A DNA stretch of 64,000 nucleotides from Prochlorococcus marinus str. MIT 9215 (GCF_000018065.1 NC_009840.1:744001-808000); one strand, 5' to 3'; counted from the first letter of the stretch, positions 20,497 to 31,090 are shown. Made by a program: numbers and translations. The notes: generated by a model from the sequence alone, not told the origin.

Positions 20497-20598
20497 TATT
20501 TAAAAAATTAGATAATTGATTTTTCCAGAATATGAAGAAAAAATAAAATAAATCAAGCACATAGTCAAGTATTAATTGATACATTATGTGATATTCTG

Positions 20599-21696
20599 CT
20601 AAATTTTAATATTCAATCCACTTTTAGATGACTCTCTTATAGCTTCACAAATTTTATGACTTGCAAGTCCCTCACACAAGCCTGGAATGATGGGTGTTTT
20701 GTTATAAATACTCTCAGCCCATAAATTTTGAATTCTCATTACTGGAGCTATCCTCCCATCAGTCCATGTTTTTTTAAAACTAAAACTCGAATCTGCAGTT
20801 AGATTTTGGATGTTATTTTCATTGTTTGAATATTTCAAATTAAAACCATGTACATAATCTTTTTGGTTCTCGCTTTTAAGAGTAAGTGATCCTTCGCTTC
20901 CATATATTTCTAAACTAAATCCTCTACCGTTTCTAGAAATCGATGATAAAGATACCTGACATGGAATAAGACTCGAGCTGTAGTTTGATAATTCTATATT
21001 GGCTAGACAAACATCCTCGCTCGTAACATCCTGCAAATCAGATGAATTTGTTAAAGGTCTTTTTTTTATCGATGTTATTAACTTGCCAGATACTTTTATG
21101 GTTTCTCCAAAGAACCAATTCAACATATCGAATGCATGAGTACCTAAGGCGCCAACAACACCTCCACCTTTTTCCTCCAAAGAATACCAATTCCAAGCTC
21201 TTTTAGGGTCAGATCTGCTGCCCATTAACCAATCTAATTTGACTAAATGTATATCTCCTAAGATATTTTCATCAATAAGTTTTTTTGTCTGAAGGAAAAG
21301 GGGAACTGCTCTATATTCGAAATCAACACATACGCTTAAGTTATTAATCAAAGATATTCTCTGCAGCTCTTCAATCTCAGAGGAAGATATTGAAACGGGT
21401 TTTTCCAATAACAAATTTTTATTATTCTCAAGCGCTTGTTTTGCTAATTTAAATCTTGATTCAGGAGGGGTAGCAATAATAATTCCATCAATTTCTGGAG
21501 ATTTAACTAAATCTTCCCAATCATGAAAAAATTCTAATCCCGTTTCTTTTTCTAAAATCGATTTTTGTGCTTTCTCATAATGATAAATAGCTACAGGCGT
21601 TAAATATAGAGACTCTTTTAGTGCTTCTAAATGAACCTTTTTCCCAAACCCTAATCCCGCAATGGCTATTTTTAAATTTTTATTTTTTGTATTCAT
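20599..21696 (-). CDS. Gfo/Idh/MocA family oxidoreductase
   Basis: 365-residue NAD(P)-dependent dehydrogenase. Rossmann motif IAGLGFGKKVHLEALK at the N-terminus, conserved EKPVSIS (family EKP), then a DMLNWFFGE and GALGTHAFD active-site His region (residues about 190-205). Substrate unknown; relatives act on inositol, sugar and biliverdin-type compounds. Biliverdin reductase is distantly related, but nothing here points specifically to it. Two bases from the next small gene, so likely part of the minus-strand run with accD. Confidence 0.82.
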   Translation of the reverse strand: MNTKNKNLKIAIAGLGFGKKVHLEALKESLYLTPVAIYHYEKAQKSILEKETGLEFFHDWEDLVKSPEIDGIIIATPPESRFKLAKQALENNKNLLLEKPVSISSSEIEELQRISLINNLSVCVDFEYRAVPLFLQTKKLIDENILGDIHLVKLDWLMGSRSDPKRAWNWYSLEEKGGGVVGALGTHAFDMLNWFFGETIKVSGKLITSIKKRPLTNSSDLQDVTSEDVCLANIELSNYSSSLIPCQVSLSSISRNGRGFSLEIYGSEGSLTLKSENQKDYVHGFNLKYSNNENNIQNLTADSSFSFKKTWTDGRIAPVMRIQNLWAESIYNKTPIIPGLCEGLASHKICEAIRESSKSGLNIKI

Positions 21697-21698
21697 TC

Positions 21699-22091
21699 TT
21701 ATCCATTAATAAGCTCTGAACAACTATTTTCGATGACAACATCTATAAGTTCATCATTATTAGAGGTTTGCCATTTTGAATTAAATTGAGGGATTCCATT
21801 TATGGAAGTATCCTTGAACTTTTTTTCATCGCAATTAATTCTCATTACATAAAGTGTTAACTCTCCATCATCATCAGAATTAGTTGGATTTTTAAAGAAC
21901 TTTGTTAGGACAGTTATTTCACCATTTGAAAGAGGCTTGATACTCCCTTTATCAAGCCATTCTTTCCCGTCATTATTTTCTTTTAGGAGTACCCAATCAA
22001 CATTTCCTATCGCATATGAATACGGAGCAAAATTTAAAATAAACAATAAAAGGATAAAAGAAAAATAAAGTAAATTAAAGATTATTTTCAT
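21699..22091 (-). CDS. Secreted hypothetical protein
   Basis: 130 residues with an N-terminal signal peptide (FNLLYFSFILLLFILNFAP, likely cut after SYA). The mature part contains a GNVDWVLLKENNDGKEWLD start, a beta-rich pattern and three Cys (NCDEKKF, ENSCSELI). No family recognised. Located between accD and the oxidoreductase with 1-2-base gaps, so translated from the same mRNA. Periplasmic or lumenal by inference. Confidence 0.68.
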   Translation of the reverse strand: MKIIFNLLYFSFILLLFILNFAPYSYAIGNVDWVLLKENNDGKEWLDKGSIKPLSNGEITVLTKFFKNPTNSDDDGELTLYVMRINCDEKKFKDTSINGIPQFNSKWQTSNNDELIDVVIENSCSELING

Positions 22092-22092
22092 T

Positions 22093-22974
22093 TTATATAT
22101 TTGCTTCTACAAGTTCATTTACACCGTGGATTTTTAAAATTTTAGTCAAAGTAGTCTTTAGTTCTCTCCTTTTCACTATTACATCTACAAAACCATGCTC
22201 AAGAAGATATTCAGCGGTTTGAAAATTATCGGGTAATTTTTCTCTTAATGTTTGTTCAATAACCCTTCTTCCTGCAAATCCAATAAGTGCTTTAGGTTCC
22301 GCTAAAATTAAATCACCTAGCATCGCAAAGCTTGCTGTTACACCTCCAGTGGTTGGATGCGTTAGTAATGGCATATATAGAAGATTTTTTTCTTTATGCT
22401 TTTTAAGTGCTCCTGATATTTTTGCCATTTGCATGAGACTTAACATACCTTCTTGCATCCTTGCCCCACCTGATGCGCAAACAATAAGAATTGGGTAATT
22501 TTTTTTAGTTGCTCTCTCAATAATTCTTGTAATTTTTTCACCAACTACTGAACCCATGGATCCTCCCATAAATCTAAAATCCATAACAGCTAGTGCTAAA
22601 GGCATAGAATTTACAGAGCAAAAACCTGTTATGACACCATCTCTTAAACCTGTGCTTGTTTGACTGTCTTTAATCCGATCAGCATAAGACCTTCTATCTT
22701 TAAAACCTAAAGGATCTGTAGGACTTAGTGAACTATCAAACTCTTTGAATGAATCTTTATCAGCTACTATATTTATCCTTTCATCACTATTAATTCTATT
22801 GTGGTGATTACAATTACTACAAACATTGAAATTTGAAATTAGGTCTTTTCTATAGGCTACTTGAGAACATTCTGAACATTTAACCCATAAACCATCTCCC
22901 TCGTCAGTATCTTGCGAAACTTTTCCAACAAATTGATCTTTACGCCTTGCAGCGAACCAGTCGATTAATGACAC
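22093..22974 (-). CDS. accD: Acetyl-CoA carboxylase carboxyltransferase subunit beta
   Basis: Beta subunit of the carboxyltransferase that makes malonyl-CoA for fatty acid synthesis. 293 residues. N-terminal zinc ribbon: [14 protein letters not shown] and [12 protein letters not shown], giving CxxC-x15-CxxC. Carboxyltransferase domain with [20 protein letters not shown] and [14 protein letters not shown]. accA is elsewhere. ATG start at 22974. Confidence 0.96.
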   Translation of the reverse strand: MSLIDWFAARRKDQFVGKVSQDTDEGDGLWVKCSECSQVAYRKDLISNFNVCSNCNHHNRINSDERINIVADKDSFKEFDSSLSPTDPLGFKDRRSYADRIKDSQTSTGLRDGVITGFCSVNSMPLALAVMDFRFMGGSMGSVVGEKITRIIERATKKNYPILIVCASGGARMQEGMLSLMQMAKISGALKKHKEKNLLYMPLLTHPTTGGVTASFAMLGDLILAEPKALIGFAGRRVIEQTLREKLPDNFQTAEYLLEHGFVDVIVKRRELKTTLTKILKIHGVNELVEANI

Positions 22975-23115
22975 AACATTACCTGTTTTTTCTATTTAAA
23001 TCTAAGTAAGGTACTTTTATCAAGAAAGATATATAAAAATTTGAGATTATATAGATTAAGAAATCTTTAATCCTTAGAAAAAATTTAAGGAATTGAGTTG
23101 ATAATCGAATATTAA

Positions 23116-24015
23116 TTATCCTTTATTCTTCTCCTCAATCATTTTATGAATTATTGGAGTAAGAATAAGTTCCATTGCGAAACCCATTTTCCCACCATTT
23201 ACAACAATGCTGGTAGGGCTAGACATGAATGAATCGTGAATCATTCCTAGCAAGTATTGAAAATCAATACCCCATTTCTCTCTTGCTCCTTTTCTGAAAT
23301 GTATGATCACAAAGCTCTCGTCAGGGGTTGGAATATTCCTGCATATGAAAGGATTGGAAGTGTCAATTGTGGGAATTCTTTGGAAATTAATATCGGTTTT
23401 ACTGAATTGTGGACAAATATGATTTATATAATCAGGCATTCTTCTTAATATTGTATCCACAATGGTTTCAGCTGAGTAACCTCTCTCTGCATTATCTCTA
23501 TGGATTTTTTGAATCCACTCTAAATTTGTTATCGGAACAACGCCAACAAGTAAATCAGCATAAGATGCCACATTGTATCCATCACCTTCCACACCGCCAT
23601 GTAACCCTTCATAAAAAAGTACGTCTGTTCCCTTAGGAATATCTTCCCATGGAGTAAATTGCCCTGGTTCTAATGATGTACCAAGTCTTGAATTATGTTC
23701 TTCAGCTTCTTCAGGACTATGTAGATAATATCTTTTCTTCCCTCCCCCAGTTTCACCATAGATTTTAAAAAGTTCTTCTAGCTTGTCAAAAAGATTAGCC
23801 TCTGGGCCAAAGTGAGAAAAATTTTCACCTTTAGAAAGAGCCTCTGCCATAGCTTTTTTCATAGGCATTCTCTCAAACCTGTGGTAACTATCACCTTCTA
23901 CAACTGCGGGAACAATATCTTCTCTGGCAAAAATATGCTCAAAGGCTCTTTTTACTGTACTTGTTCCTGCTCCTGAAGATCCTGTTACAGCGACTACTGG
24001 ATGACGTTTTGACAT
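23116..24015 (-). CDS. prk: Phosphoribulokinase, short (proteobacterial-like) type
   Basis: Phosphorylates ribulose-5-phosphate to RuBP, the CO2 acceptor of the Calvin cycle. 299 residues. P-loop TGSSGAGTSTVKRAF (residues 11-25), VVEGDSYHRF, FYEGLHGGV, NLEWIQKIHRD, and ILRRMPDYINHICPQFS, all class I PRK motifs of the Rhodobacter/Ralstonia kind. There is no Cys in the first ~180 residues, so the redox-regulated Cys pair of plant and beta-cyanobacterial PRK is missing. Standalone on the minus strand. Confidence 0.95.
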   Translation of the reverse strand: MSKRHPVVAVTGSSGAGTSTVKRAFEHIFAREDIVPAVVEGDSYHRFERMPMKKAMAEALSKGENFSHFGPEANLFDKLEELFKIYGETGGGKKRYYLHSPEEAEEHNSRLGTSLEPGQFTPWEDIPKGTDVLFYEGLHGGVEGDGYNVASYADLLVGVVPITNLEWIQKIHRDNAERGYSAETIVDTILRRMPDYINHICPQFSKTDINFQRIPTIDTSNPFICRNIPTPDESFVIIHFRKGAREKWGIDFQYLLGMIHDSFMSSPTSIVVNGGKMGFAMELILTPIIHKMIEEKNKG

Positions 24016-24104
24016 TTTTTAAAAACAATATTAAATGATTCTGACAGGTCATATGCCAACTTTATGTTTTACTTAAAAATATTTTTTTATTTATTAATTT
24101 TTTT

Positions 24105-25178
24105 TTAGATTTCATCTAATATTTTATCTCCAATTTCACTGCAAGATAAAACTTCAGAAGAACCATCAGCTAAATCGGCTGTTCTAAATCCGTTTGATAA
24201 AACTTTATCGATAGCAGTTTCTAAATTTTCTGCTGCTTTCTCTTCATTTAATCCAATTTTTAACATCATGGAAGCGGATAAAAGCATCGCAATAGGATTT
24301 GCCATGTTTTTACCAGCGATATCAGGAGCCGAACCATGAACAGGTTCAAAAACGCCTGGTCCATCATTGTTTAGAGAAGCAGATGGAAGCATACCAATAG
24401 AACCAGTTAACATTGCGGCTAAATCGCTTAATATATCTCCAAATAAATTACTAGTTAAAATTACATCAAATTGACCAGGATCTCTAACTAATTGCATTGC
24501 TGCATTATCAACGTACATATTGCTTAGAGATATATTTTTATCTTTTGAGGTGACATTTAAAACTGTATCTCTCCACAATTGACTAACCTCAAGAACGTTT
24601 GATTTATCAACAGAACATATTTTTTTATTTCTTTGGTTAGCAATTTTTATTGCTATTTCAGTTATTCTCTCTATTTCAGCCGAATCATAAACCATCGTAT
24701 TGAAAGCTTTTGGGATTTTTGTATTTGTTATATGTCCTCTTGGTTTTCCAAAATAAATTCCACCTATTAATTCTCTTACAACGATAAGATCTACATGCTC
24801 AACGATTTCTTTTTTTAATGTACTTGCATCTAGTAGAGATTTTCTTATTTTGACAGGCCTGATATTTGCAAAAAGGTTTAGAGCAGATCTTAACTTTAGT
24901 AACCCACTTTCTGGCCTTAATTCTCTTGCAAGAGAGTCATATTTAATATCTCCCACGCATGCTAAAAGTACAGCATCACTTTTTTTGCATTGATCTAGGG
25001 TCTCATCTGGAGCAGGAGTCCCATATCTTTCATAAGCTATCCCTCCAAATAATTTTTCAATAATCTCAATATCAAAATTATGATTATTTGAAATCTTTTT
25101 TAAAACTTTTTTTGAAACTTCTGAAATCTCTGGTCCAATTCCGTCTCCCGATAATAAAACAATCTTATGTTTCTTCAT
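24105..25178 (-). CDS. leuB: 3-isopropylmalate dehydrogenase
   Basis: Oxidative decarboxylation of 3-isopropylmalate in leucine biosynthesis, NAD-dependent. 357 residues. Motifs: LSGDGIGPEISEV, LIVVRELIGGIYFGKPRG, YVDNAAMQLVRDPGQFDV, and EPVHGSAPDIAGKNMANP (cofactor-binding). Follows lpxD with a 28-base gap at the downstream end of a long minus-strand cluster. Confidence 0.96.
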   Translation of the reverse strand: MKKHKIVLLSGDGIGPEISEVSKKVLKKISNNHNFDIEIIEKLFGGIAYERYGTPAPDETLDQCKKSDAVLLACVGDIKYDSLARELRPESGLLKLRSALNLFANIRPVKIRKSLLDASTLKKEIVEHVDLIVVRELIGGIYFGKPRGHITNTKIPKAFNTMVYDSAEIERITEIAIKIANQRNKKICSVDKSNVLEVSQLWRDTVLNVTSKDKNISLSNMYVDNAAMQLVRDPGQFDVILTSNLFGDILSDLAAMLTGSIGMLPSASLNNDGPGVFEPVHGSAPDIAGKNMANPIAMLLSASMMLKIGLNEEKAAENLETAIDKVLSNGFRTADLADGSSEVLSCSEIGDKILDEI

Positions 25179-25206
25179 TTAGATTTTTGTTTAATAGAAC
25201 AATAAA

Positions 25207-26241
25207 TTATTGCTTGTCTAATTGTCTAAGTTTTTTTGCTAATTCTGGTAATTTTTTAAAAATACTTGAACTCCTTAGCCATGATTTATTTTCCATCGCA
25301 GGGAAACCACTAATTACTTTGCCATCTTCTATGTCACAATGAATTCCGCATTTTGAACTCGCTATGACATTATTCCCAACTTTAACTCTATTATTTACTC
25401 CTACTTGCCCTGCCAAAATAACGCCATCTCCAATGTTTGCTCCTCCAGCGATACCAACTTGAGCCGCAAATGCACAATTCTTTCCAATTTTAACTCCATG
25501 ACCTATTTGTATTAAATTATCCAACTTTGTTCCCTCATCAATAAAAGTAAATCCAACTGCGGGCCTATCAATACAACAATTTGTTCCAATTTCTACAGAA
25601 CTCATAATTTTCACACCACCTTTTTGAGGCATCTTTATCCATTTGCCATTTTTGGGAACAAAACCAAATCCCTCTGATCCAATAACTGAATTTGAATTAA
25701 TTACACAATTATTTTTTAGAGTGGTATTTTCGTAAATAACGCAATTTGGATGAATTATATTATTATTTCCTATCTGAACATTTCCTAAAATTGATGATCC
25801 ATGAAGAATATGATTATTGTTACCAATTACGGTATTTTCTCCAATATAGACATTAGGTCCAATATGGCAATCATCTCCAATTACTGCTGTTTTATCTATA
25901 ACGGCTGAGGCGTGAATTCCTGGTTTGAAATTGATAGTTTTATATAAACAATCCAATACTTCTGCAAATGCAATTCTTGGATTTTTAACAATTATATTTG
26001 ATATATTGAGTTTCTTTAGGGCACTAACGATTTCATCGTTTTTAGTAGTGATTATTGCTGATGCTTTAGTTTGATCTAATTTTTCTTTAAGGATATTATT
26101 TTCTTCTAAAAAAGATATTTGATGTTTAACTGCAGCATCTAATGAGGCAGCATCATCTATATTTAAATCTTCTAAGATATTGGCACTAATAAAATTTGAA
26201 TTTCCTTTTTTAATTAGATCAACTAAATTACTTAAAAGCAT
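25207..26241 (-). CDS. lpxD: UDP-3-O-(3-hydroxymyristoyl)glucosamine N-acyltransferase
   Basis: Third step of lipid A synthesis: N-acylation of UDP-3-O-acyl-glucosamine. 344 residues. An N-terminal LpxD domain is followed from about residue 105 by hexapeptide repeats (for example VIGDDCHIGPNVYIGENTVI and IGNNNIIHPNCVI) forming a left-handed beta helix, and the catalytic His region LIQIGHGVKIGKNC. Its presence shows the organism makes an LPS-type outer membrane, consistent with lptB earlier in the window. Confidence 0.94.
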   Translation of the reverse strand: MLLSNLVDLIKKGNSNFISANILEDLNIDDAASLDAAVKHQISFLEENNILKEKLDQTKASAIITTKNDEIVSALKKLNISNIIVKNPRIAFAEVLDCLYKTINFKPGIHASAVIDKTAVIGDDCHIGPNVYIGENTVIGNNNHILHGSSILGNVQIGNNNIIHPNCVIYENTTLKNNCVINSNSVIGSEGFGFVPKNGKWIKMPQKGGVKIMSSVEIGTNCCIDRPAVGFTFIDEGTKLDNLIQIGHGVKIGKNCAFAAQVGIAGGANIGDGVILAGQVGVNNRVKVGNNVIASSKCGIHCDIEDGKVISGFPAMENKSWLRSSSIFKKLPELAKKLRQLDKQ

Positions 26242-26261
26242 TTTTCAGTTTTAATTTTTTT

Positions 26262-27344
26262 CTAAGAGAGAGCAAGAACATCTCTGTGTACGACAATTAT
26301 CGAGGAATTGTTGTTTTCTTTATTATTTAAGATACTTCTTAATTTGTCGCTACTTATTGATACTAAACCTTTTGCAACTTCTTTATCATTTGTATTTACG
26401 ATTTTAACTGCCTGATTAATCGTAAAGTTTCCTTCTACATCCTTAACACCTACCGCTAAAAGTGAGGCACCTTTTCTTTTAATAGCAAAAGAAGCTCCAT
26501 CATCTAAAGTAATTTTCCCTACTGTTTGAATTGCATGAGAAAGCCAACTTTTTTTGTTTCTTATAGGTTTTTCTACTGGATAAAATAAAGTTCCAATTTT
26601 ATTATCATTAAAAATTTCAATTAAGTTTTTTTTATTAGTTCCATCAACTAGTTGGACTTCAACTCCTCCTTTTGTTGCTATCTCCGCAGAAATTAGTTTT
26701 GTAGCAATTCCTCCTGTTCCCCATTCATTATTTGAGTTTTTAATATTTTTATCTTTAATTTCTTTTAATTCACTATTATGAACTTCTTTAATAGGTTGCG
26801 CATCATTATTATTACGTGGATCTTTTGAGTATAGATTTTCAATATCGGTTAATAAAATAAGCTTGTTAGCATTTATAGCTAAGGCAACTAAAGCAGAGAG
26901 GGTATCATTATCTCCATATTTAAGCTCTTCATTTGCTACTGTATCATTTTCATTTACTATTGGAATAACATTCAAATCGATTAATTTTTTTAAAGTTTTA
27001 GAAGCGTTATTAAATGATTTTCTTGAATTGAAATCAGCTTTAGTTATTAATATTTGAGCAATATTATGACCTAATTTATTAAATACCTTATCGTATAAGG
27101 ACATTAAATTAACTTGACCTACTGCAGCAGTAGCTTGAAGGGTACTTAAATCATTTGGTCTCGTTTCAATATTTAATTTTTGGCAGCCTAAACCAACGGC
27201 TCCACTAGTTACTAAAATTATTTTGTTTCCTTTTGACAGAAAACTTGTAAAGGATCTAGAAAGGGTTTCAATAACTTCTTCTGTAGATGTTTCCTCTGTT
27301 CCTCTTAAAATACTAGTACCAATTTTTATAACCCAAGTTTTCAT
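26262..27344 (-). CDS. proB: Glutamate 5-kinase
   Basis: First enzyme of proline biosynthesis. 360 residues. Amino-acid-kinase domain with [43 protein letters not shown] and [15 protein letters not shown], then a C-terminal PUA domain (from about residue 270, [20 protein letters not shown]). Start overlaps the stop of the upstream YqeG gene by four bases (ATGA), so translation is coupled. Confidence 0.95.
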
Positions 27345-27835
27345 TTTATAAAATGAGAAATTAATTTTTCTATTGTCAAAGTTAAATTAAATTTTATAGG
27401 CAAGCCATCTCTATTTAATCGCTTAACTAATATTGTTTTTATATTACATCTATTACCAACAATAATATCTGTAAAAATTCTGTCTCCAATAATACCTATA
27501 TTTTTTGGCTCACTGCCAATTTCTTTGATAGCAGACAAAGTTACTTTTTTCCATGGTTTTGATGCATTGTATTTGTACCTTAAATTTAATTCTTTCGCTA
27601 TTTTTTCGATTCTTTTTTTCGATGGATTATTACTTATTAGATATAAGGAGAAAAGTTTTTTAGATTCTATGATCCAAATTTTTACAGCTTTAGGAATCAT
27701 ATTTGATTTTCTATTTACTAAAGTCCCATCCACATCTATCAATAGAGAATGAATTCCTTTTTTTTGCAACTCAGATTGAGAAATCGCATATATTGGTAAG
27801 TTTGAATCCCAATTAACTTTTAGGATAGATCTCAT
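27341..27835 (-). CDS. YqeG family HAD-type phosphatase
   Basis: 164 residues, HAD superfamily IIIA. Motif [14 protein letters not shown], motif [16 protein letters not shown], and motif [23 protein letters not shown] are visible. YqeG proteins include phosphatidylglycerophosphatase (PgpP-like) activity in plastids/cyanobacteria, a plausible role given that pgsA is in the same window. Four-base overlap with proB downstream and five bases after the DUF3727 gene. Confidence 0.85.
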
Positions 27836-27840
27836 CTATT

Positions 27841-28377
27841 TTAAGAACTACTTTTTTCAAGCTCAGTTTCAATCAAAGGTTGAATTTTATCGAACTCATC
27901 ATCTTCTACTAATAATGCACCTTTGTCTTTTAATTTGCCCACAATAAAAAAAGGATCTAGTGGAATATATAAGCCATATTCTTGGTCAAAAAGATTAAAG
28001 TTAACGAGCAATTCATAACTCTCACTATCATCATCGACGTAATCTTCTTCTAATTCATCGTAAATTGGTTCTTCAAGTTCTCCTGATACTGTTAATGTTA
28101 CTGCTGATCTGATAAGTCTTAAATCATGTTCTTGAAGAACTGCTTCAGCATTTTTTAGTATTTGTTCATTTTTATCTATTTTCTCAATTAGTTCAGGTTC
28201 ATCTTTTTCATTTATCTTAAAAAGACTTACTGGAGTATCAACTGGCGTTAATAAAGCATATTCTTGGCCTTCAATACTCACTAATTGTTCAAGATAACAA
28301 AATAGCTCGTTTCCATTTGAGTCATTTAATAAAAGAGTCTGTGCATCATAATTATCATTTGAGTTGGCTTCTTTCAT
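27841..28377 (-). CDS. DUF3727 domain protein
   Basis: 178 acidic residues. The family pattern is present: an N-terminal domain with LLNDSNGNELFCYLEQLVSI and EYALLTPVDTPVSLFKI, then a second unit ELLVNFNLFDQEYGLYIPLD. The first part resembles the DUF1292-type small beta domain found in other bacteria. Cyanobacterial and plastid DUF3727 proteins have no fixed function. Sits between ruvX and the YqeG gene with short gaps, a frequent cyanobacterial order. Confidence 0.75.
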   Translation of the reverse strand: MKEANSNDNYDAQTLLLNDSNGNELFCYLEQLVSIEGQEYALLTPVDTPVSLFKINEKDEPELIEKIDKNEQILKNAEAVLQEHDLRLIRSAVTLTVSGELEEPIYDELEEDYVDDDSESYELLVNFNLFDQEYGLYIPLDPFFIVGKLKDKGALLVEDDEFDKIQPLIETELEKSSS

Positions 28378-28402
28378 TTAAAAATATCTATCCTTTTTAA
28401 TA

Positions 28403-28864
28403 CTAATATTTTATCTGAGGTTTACCAGCTATTTCTTCTAATTCAGGACCTTCCTCGATCCATTGTTCAAGTATTATTTTTGCTGAAAAACTATCAATCA
28501 ATCCGGACTTATCTTTTTTTATTCCAAATCTATTTGAAGATTCCCAAGTTGAACTATGTTCGTTGACGAAAGAAAATGGAAGCCTTAATTCATATGAAAG
28601 TAATTGACCGTAATTTTTACAGTCAATAGCTTGAGTGGTCATTTGACCTCTTTCATCTAGTGGAATGCCCACAATAAACCCAGTCAAATTATATTCATTT
28701 ATATAATTTCTAATGATTTTAATCTCTTGATTATTTTTAAACCGTTTTACCGCTGGAAGTATATTTGATGTTATACATAGGGGATCACAATAAGCTAAAC
28801 CTATTCTTTTGTTACCTATATCCAAACTCAAAATTGACTTAGGTTTGGGTTTACAAAATTTCAC
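28403..28864 (-). CDS. ruvX: Holliday-junction resolvase-like protein YqgF/RuvX
   Basis: RNase H-fold nuclease implicated in 16S rRNA 5' maturation and possibly Holliday-junction resolution. 153 residues. First acidic motif [17 protein letters not shown], second [18 protein letters not shown], third [14 protein letters not shown] and C-terminal Asp in [16 protein letters not shown] match the YqgF fold. The start overlaps the stop of the upstream GNAT-like gene by four bases. Confidence 0.88.
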   Translation of the reverse strand: MKFCKPKPKSILSLDIGNKRIGLAYCDPLCITSNILPAVKRFKNNQEIKIIRNYINEYNLTGFIVGIPLDERGQMTTQAIDCKNYGQLLSYELRLPFSFVNEHSSTWESSNRFGIKKDKSGLIDSFSAKIILEQWIEEGPELEEIAGKPQIKY

Positions 28865-29916
28865 TTTGTTTTTAATGAAAAAGGAGATGGATATGGATTA
28901 CCTTGTGGACTTAATTTTTCAAAGATTGATTCCAAAGATTGATTTATTATATTTACTTGCTTGGCTTCATTCTTAACTATTGTGTTCCTGATAAGAATTA
29001 TTTCTTGATTTTTTTCTTTAAGATTACATTCCTCGAGAAAAAGATTTAATTGAGAATTTTCTTTGTAGGTTTTTAAATATGAAATAGGGGATTTTTCAAA
29101 AAATCTTTTTATAAATTCTTTTAATATAGAATTGAACCTCTTATCCCAATATCTACTAATAGTTAAAGTATAAATTTCTTCGTTTTGATAATTTATATCT
29201 TTTAAAATGGTACATAAAACTGAATTTTCATATATTAAGGCACCACTTTTAGTGTTATTTCTTTTAAGAATGTCGTCTTGATCAAAATCTAAAATATTTC
29301 TTATTAAGGGAGATTGATTTGATCTTATGAAATTCACTATTTTTGATATATTTTGTTTATTAATGTTTTGGAATTCATTAATTAATGCATAAGAATTGGT
29401 ATTTTGCTTTATAAGTTTATTTAGTTCAGAACCATCCCAAAGGATTATCTCTCCTAACGGTTGAAATCCTAATTCTCTAGAGGTTGATATGAGGGCAACA
29501 TTATTTATATCAGCGTTAATTATCCAACTTGAAGTTTTGATGTCTTTTATTGAGATAGATTTTTTTATCAATCCCAAAGTTAATTGTTTATCTGTTAAAG
29601 AACAATTGTTGTTAATCAAATTGGGCTTAGATATTTTTAAGCAAGTCTCTTTTTTATTTAAAGGAAAAATATTCAAATAACCAATAATTTCGTTTCCATA
29701 TATAGCAATTATGCATTTATTTTTATTTTTCTTTAGGTTATTTAAAAAAATTTTTAAATCATCAAAGGTGTTTATAATTGCCATCTTTAAAAACCAATTA
29801 TTCAATTCCTTATTTTTGATATCTATCAAAAGGTTAATGTGTCTTATATGGAGTTCCTCAAAAGTTACTTCAATTCCTTTTTTAGATCGAAAAGAATAAG
29901 AGGTATCTTTTTTCAT
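28861..29916 (-). CDS. Hypothetical protein with GNAT-like N-terminal half
   Basis: 351 residues. The first ~180 residues show an acetyltransferase-like pattern ([16 protein letters not shown], and [33 protein letters not shown], the latter like a GNAT motif B ending), but key acetyl-CoA Q/RxxGxG/A is not obvious. The C-terminal half is unrecognised. Very Lys/Asn/Ile rich like its neighbours. Stop/start overlap with ruvX and no gap to the F420-ligase-like gene show one operon. Function unknown. Confidence 0.6.
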   Translation of the reverse strand: MKKDTSYSFRSKKGIEVTFEELHIRHINLLIDIKNKELNNWFLKMAIINTFDDLKIFLNNLKKNKNKCIIAIYGNEIIGYLNIFPLNKKETCLKISKPNLINNNCSLTDKQLTLGLIKKSISIKDIKTSSWIINADINNVALISTSRELGFQPLGEIILWDGSELNKLIKQNTNSYALINEFQNINKQNISKIVNFIRSNQSPLIRNILDFDQDDILKRNNTKSGALIYENSVLCTILKDINYQNEEIYTLTISRYWDKRFNSILKEFIKRFFEKSPISYLKTYKENSQLNLFLEECNLKEKNQEIILIRNTIVKNEAKQVNIINQSLESIFEKLSPQGNPYPSPFSLKTK

Positions 29917-31083
29917 TTACTTTTTTTCTCTTATTAATACTATAGGGGTTTTTTCATCTCCATTGCCAGCCGGATTAGATATTAAGTTTCTTTTGAGTAT
30001 TTTATTTACTGCTTTATTTGAACTAGCTAAGACTTTTACACCTCCAAGATCATTAACATCTACTACAGCAACATTAATATTCAGATGGTTCGATACCTCC
30101 TTACAAAATAACTCCGCATTAAGAGGACCCATAACTATACTCTTGTCGTAAGGTGTAACTGTACCGCTTATATCATCAATTAGAGATGATTCTGAACCAG
30201 TTAACCTATAAAACATACCCTTAATACCAATTAATTTGAAGAGAAATCCAACAAATAGTGCAAACGTTATTCTTGTCACTCCGATTCTATTTATTAATAA
30301 TTGCATGCCGCAAGCTGTTGCGAGACTGCTTGTAGGGTGAAAAAAATAACATAAAGCTTTCGAAAATAAACTATAGTTTAAATTTTGAGGGGAAATATAT
30401 CTATTTTGCATAATCGCTAGCGGACTCTCTCCGATTGTTAAAATATCATTTTTTTCTACAATTCCTTTGCAGTATTCAATGACAGTATTTACTGGGTTAT
30501 CAAAGCAACCAAGTAAATCAGTTTTAATAGCAAAAGCTTTGTATTTATTATTTAAAGGAATTTCAAAAACTTCTTTCGGCTTTTGTTTTTGACCATCTAA
30601 ATTAATTAAAAAACAATCCTTATTATTTGAAAAACCAAAATGTCCATAGTTCTCCCAAAATACTTTTAACCATAGATATTTTATTTTTTTTCTAAAGTTA
30701 TTATTGCTAAATTTATATATGATTCTTACTAATAATTCTGAATTTGACTTGATAATTGTTGTTGGCCAATAATTATTTAAATTCTTAATTTTATTATTTT
30801 CATATATATAAATATCTTCTTGATAATTAAAGTTTTGGCAATATTCGTTTCCTATAGTTTTAAAAAAATCTAATTCAAAATTTATATTAGATACCATCGT
30901 CTCTTTTGTTTTACTTTTATTAGTTATTTTTAAATCAATAATTAATTCGTTTAAACCATCCTTTTTTTTAATTTTGTAATTTATAGGTATAAGATTTAAC
31001 TTTGATTTGGGTGAGTTTTTAATATATAAATCTGAAAGAATTAAAAAAATTAAAAGAACTAAGAGGGTATTTATTAATATCAT
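29917..31083 (-). CDS. F420-0:gamma-glutamyl ligase-like (CofE-like) membrane protein
   Basis: 388 residues. An N-terminal membrane anchor (ILINTLLVLLIFLILSDLYI), a beta-rich extracytoplasmic-looking domain to ~170, then a CofE-like C-terminal domain with KAFAIKTDLLGCFDNPVN, VEKNDILTIGESPLAIMQ, LIDDISGTVTPYDKSIVMG and NVAVVDVNDLGGVKVLAS, as in cyanobacterial F420-0:gamma-glutamyl ligase-family proteins. F420 itself is not known in Prochlorococcus, so the true substrate is open. Directly abuts its downstream neighbour. Confidence 0.75.
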   Translation of the reverse strand: MILINTLLVLLIFLILSDLYIKNSPKSKLNLIPINYKIKKKDGLNELIIDLKITNKSKTKETMVSNINFELDFFKTIGNEYCQNFNYQEDIYIYENNKIKNLNNYWPTTIIKSNSELLVRIIYKFSNNNFRKKIKYLWLKVFWENYGHFGFSNNKDCFLINLDGQKQKPKEVFEIPLNNKYKAFAIKTDLLGCFDNPVNTVIEYCKGIVEKNDILTIGESPLAIMQNRYISPQNLNYSLFSKALCYFFHPTSSLATACGMQLLINRIGVTRITFALFVGFLFKLIGIKGMFYRLTGSESSLIDDISGTVTPYDKSIVMGPLNAELFCKEVSNHLNINVAVVDVNDLGGVKVLASSNKAVNKILKRNLISNPAGNGDEKTPIVLIREKK

Positions 31084-31090
31084 TTTTTAA

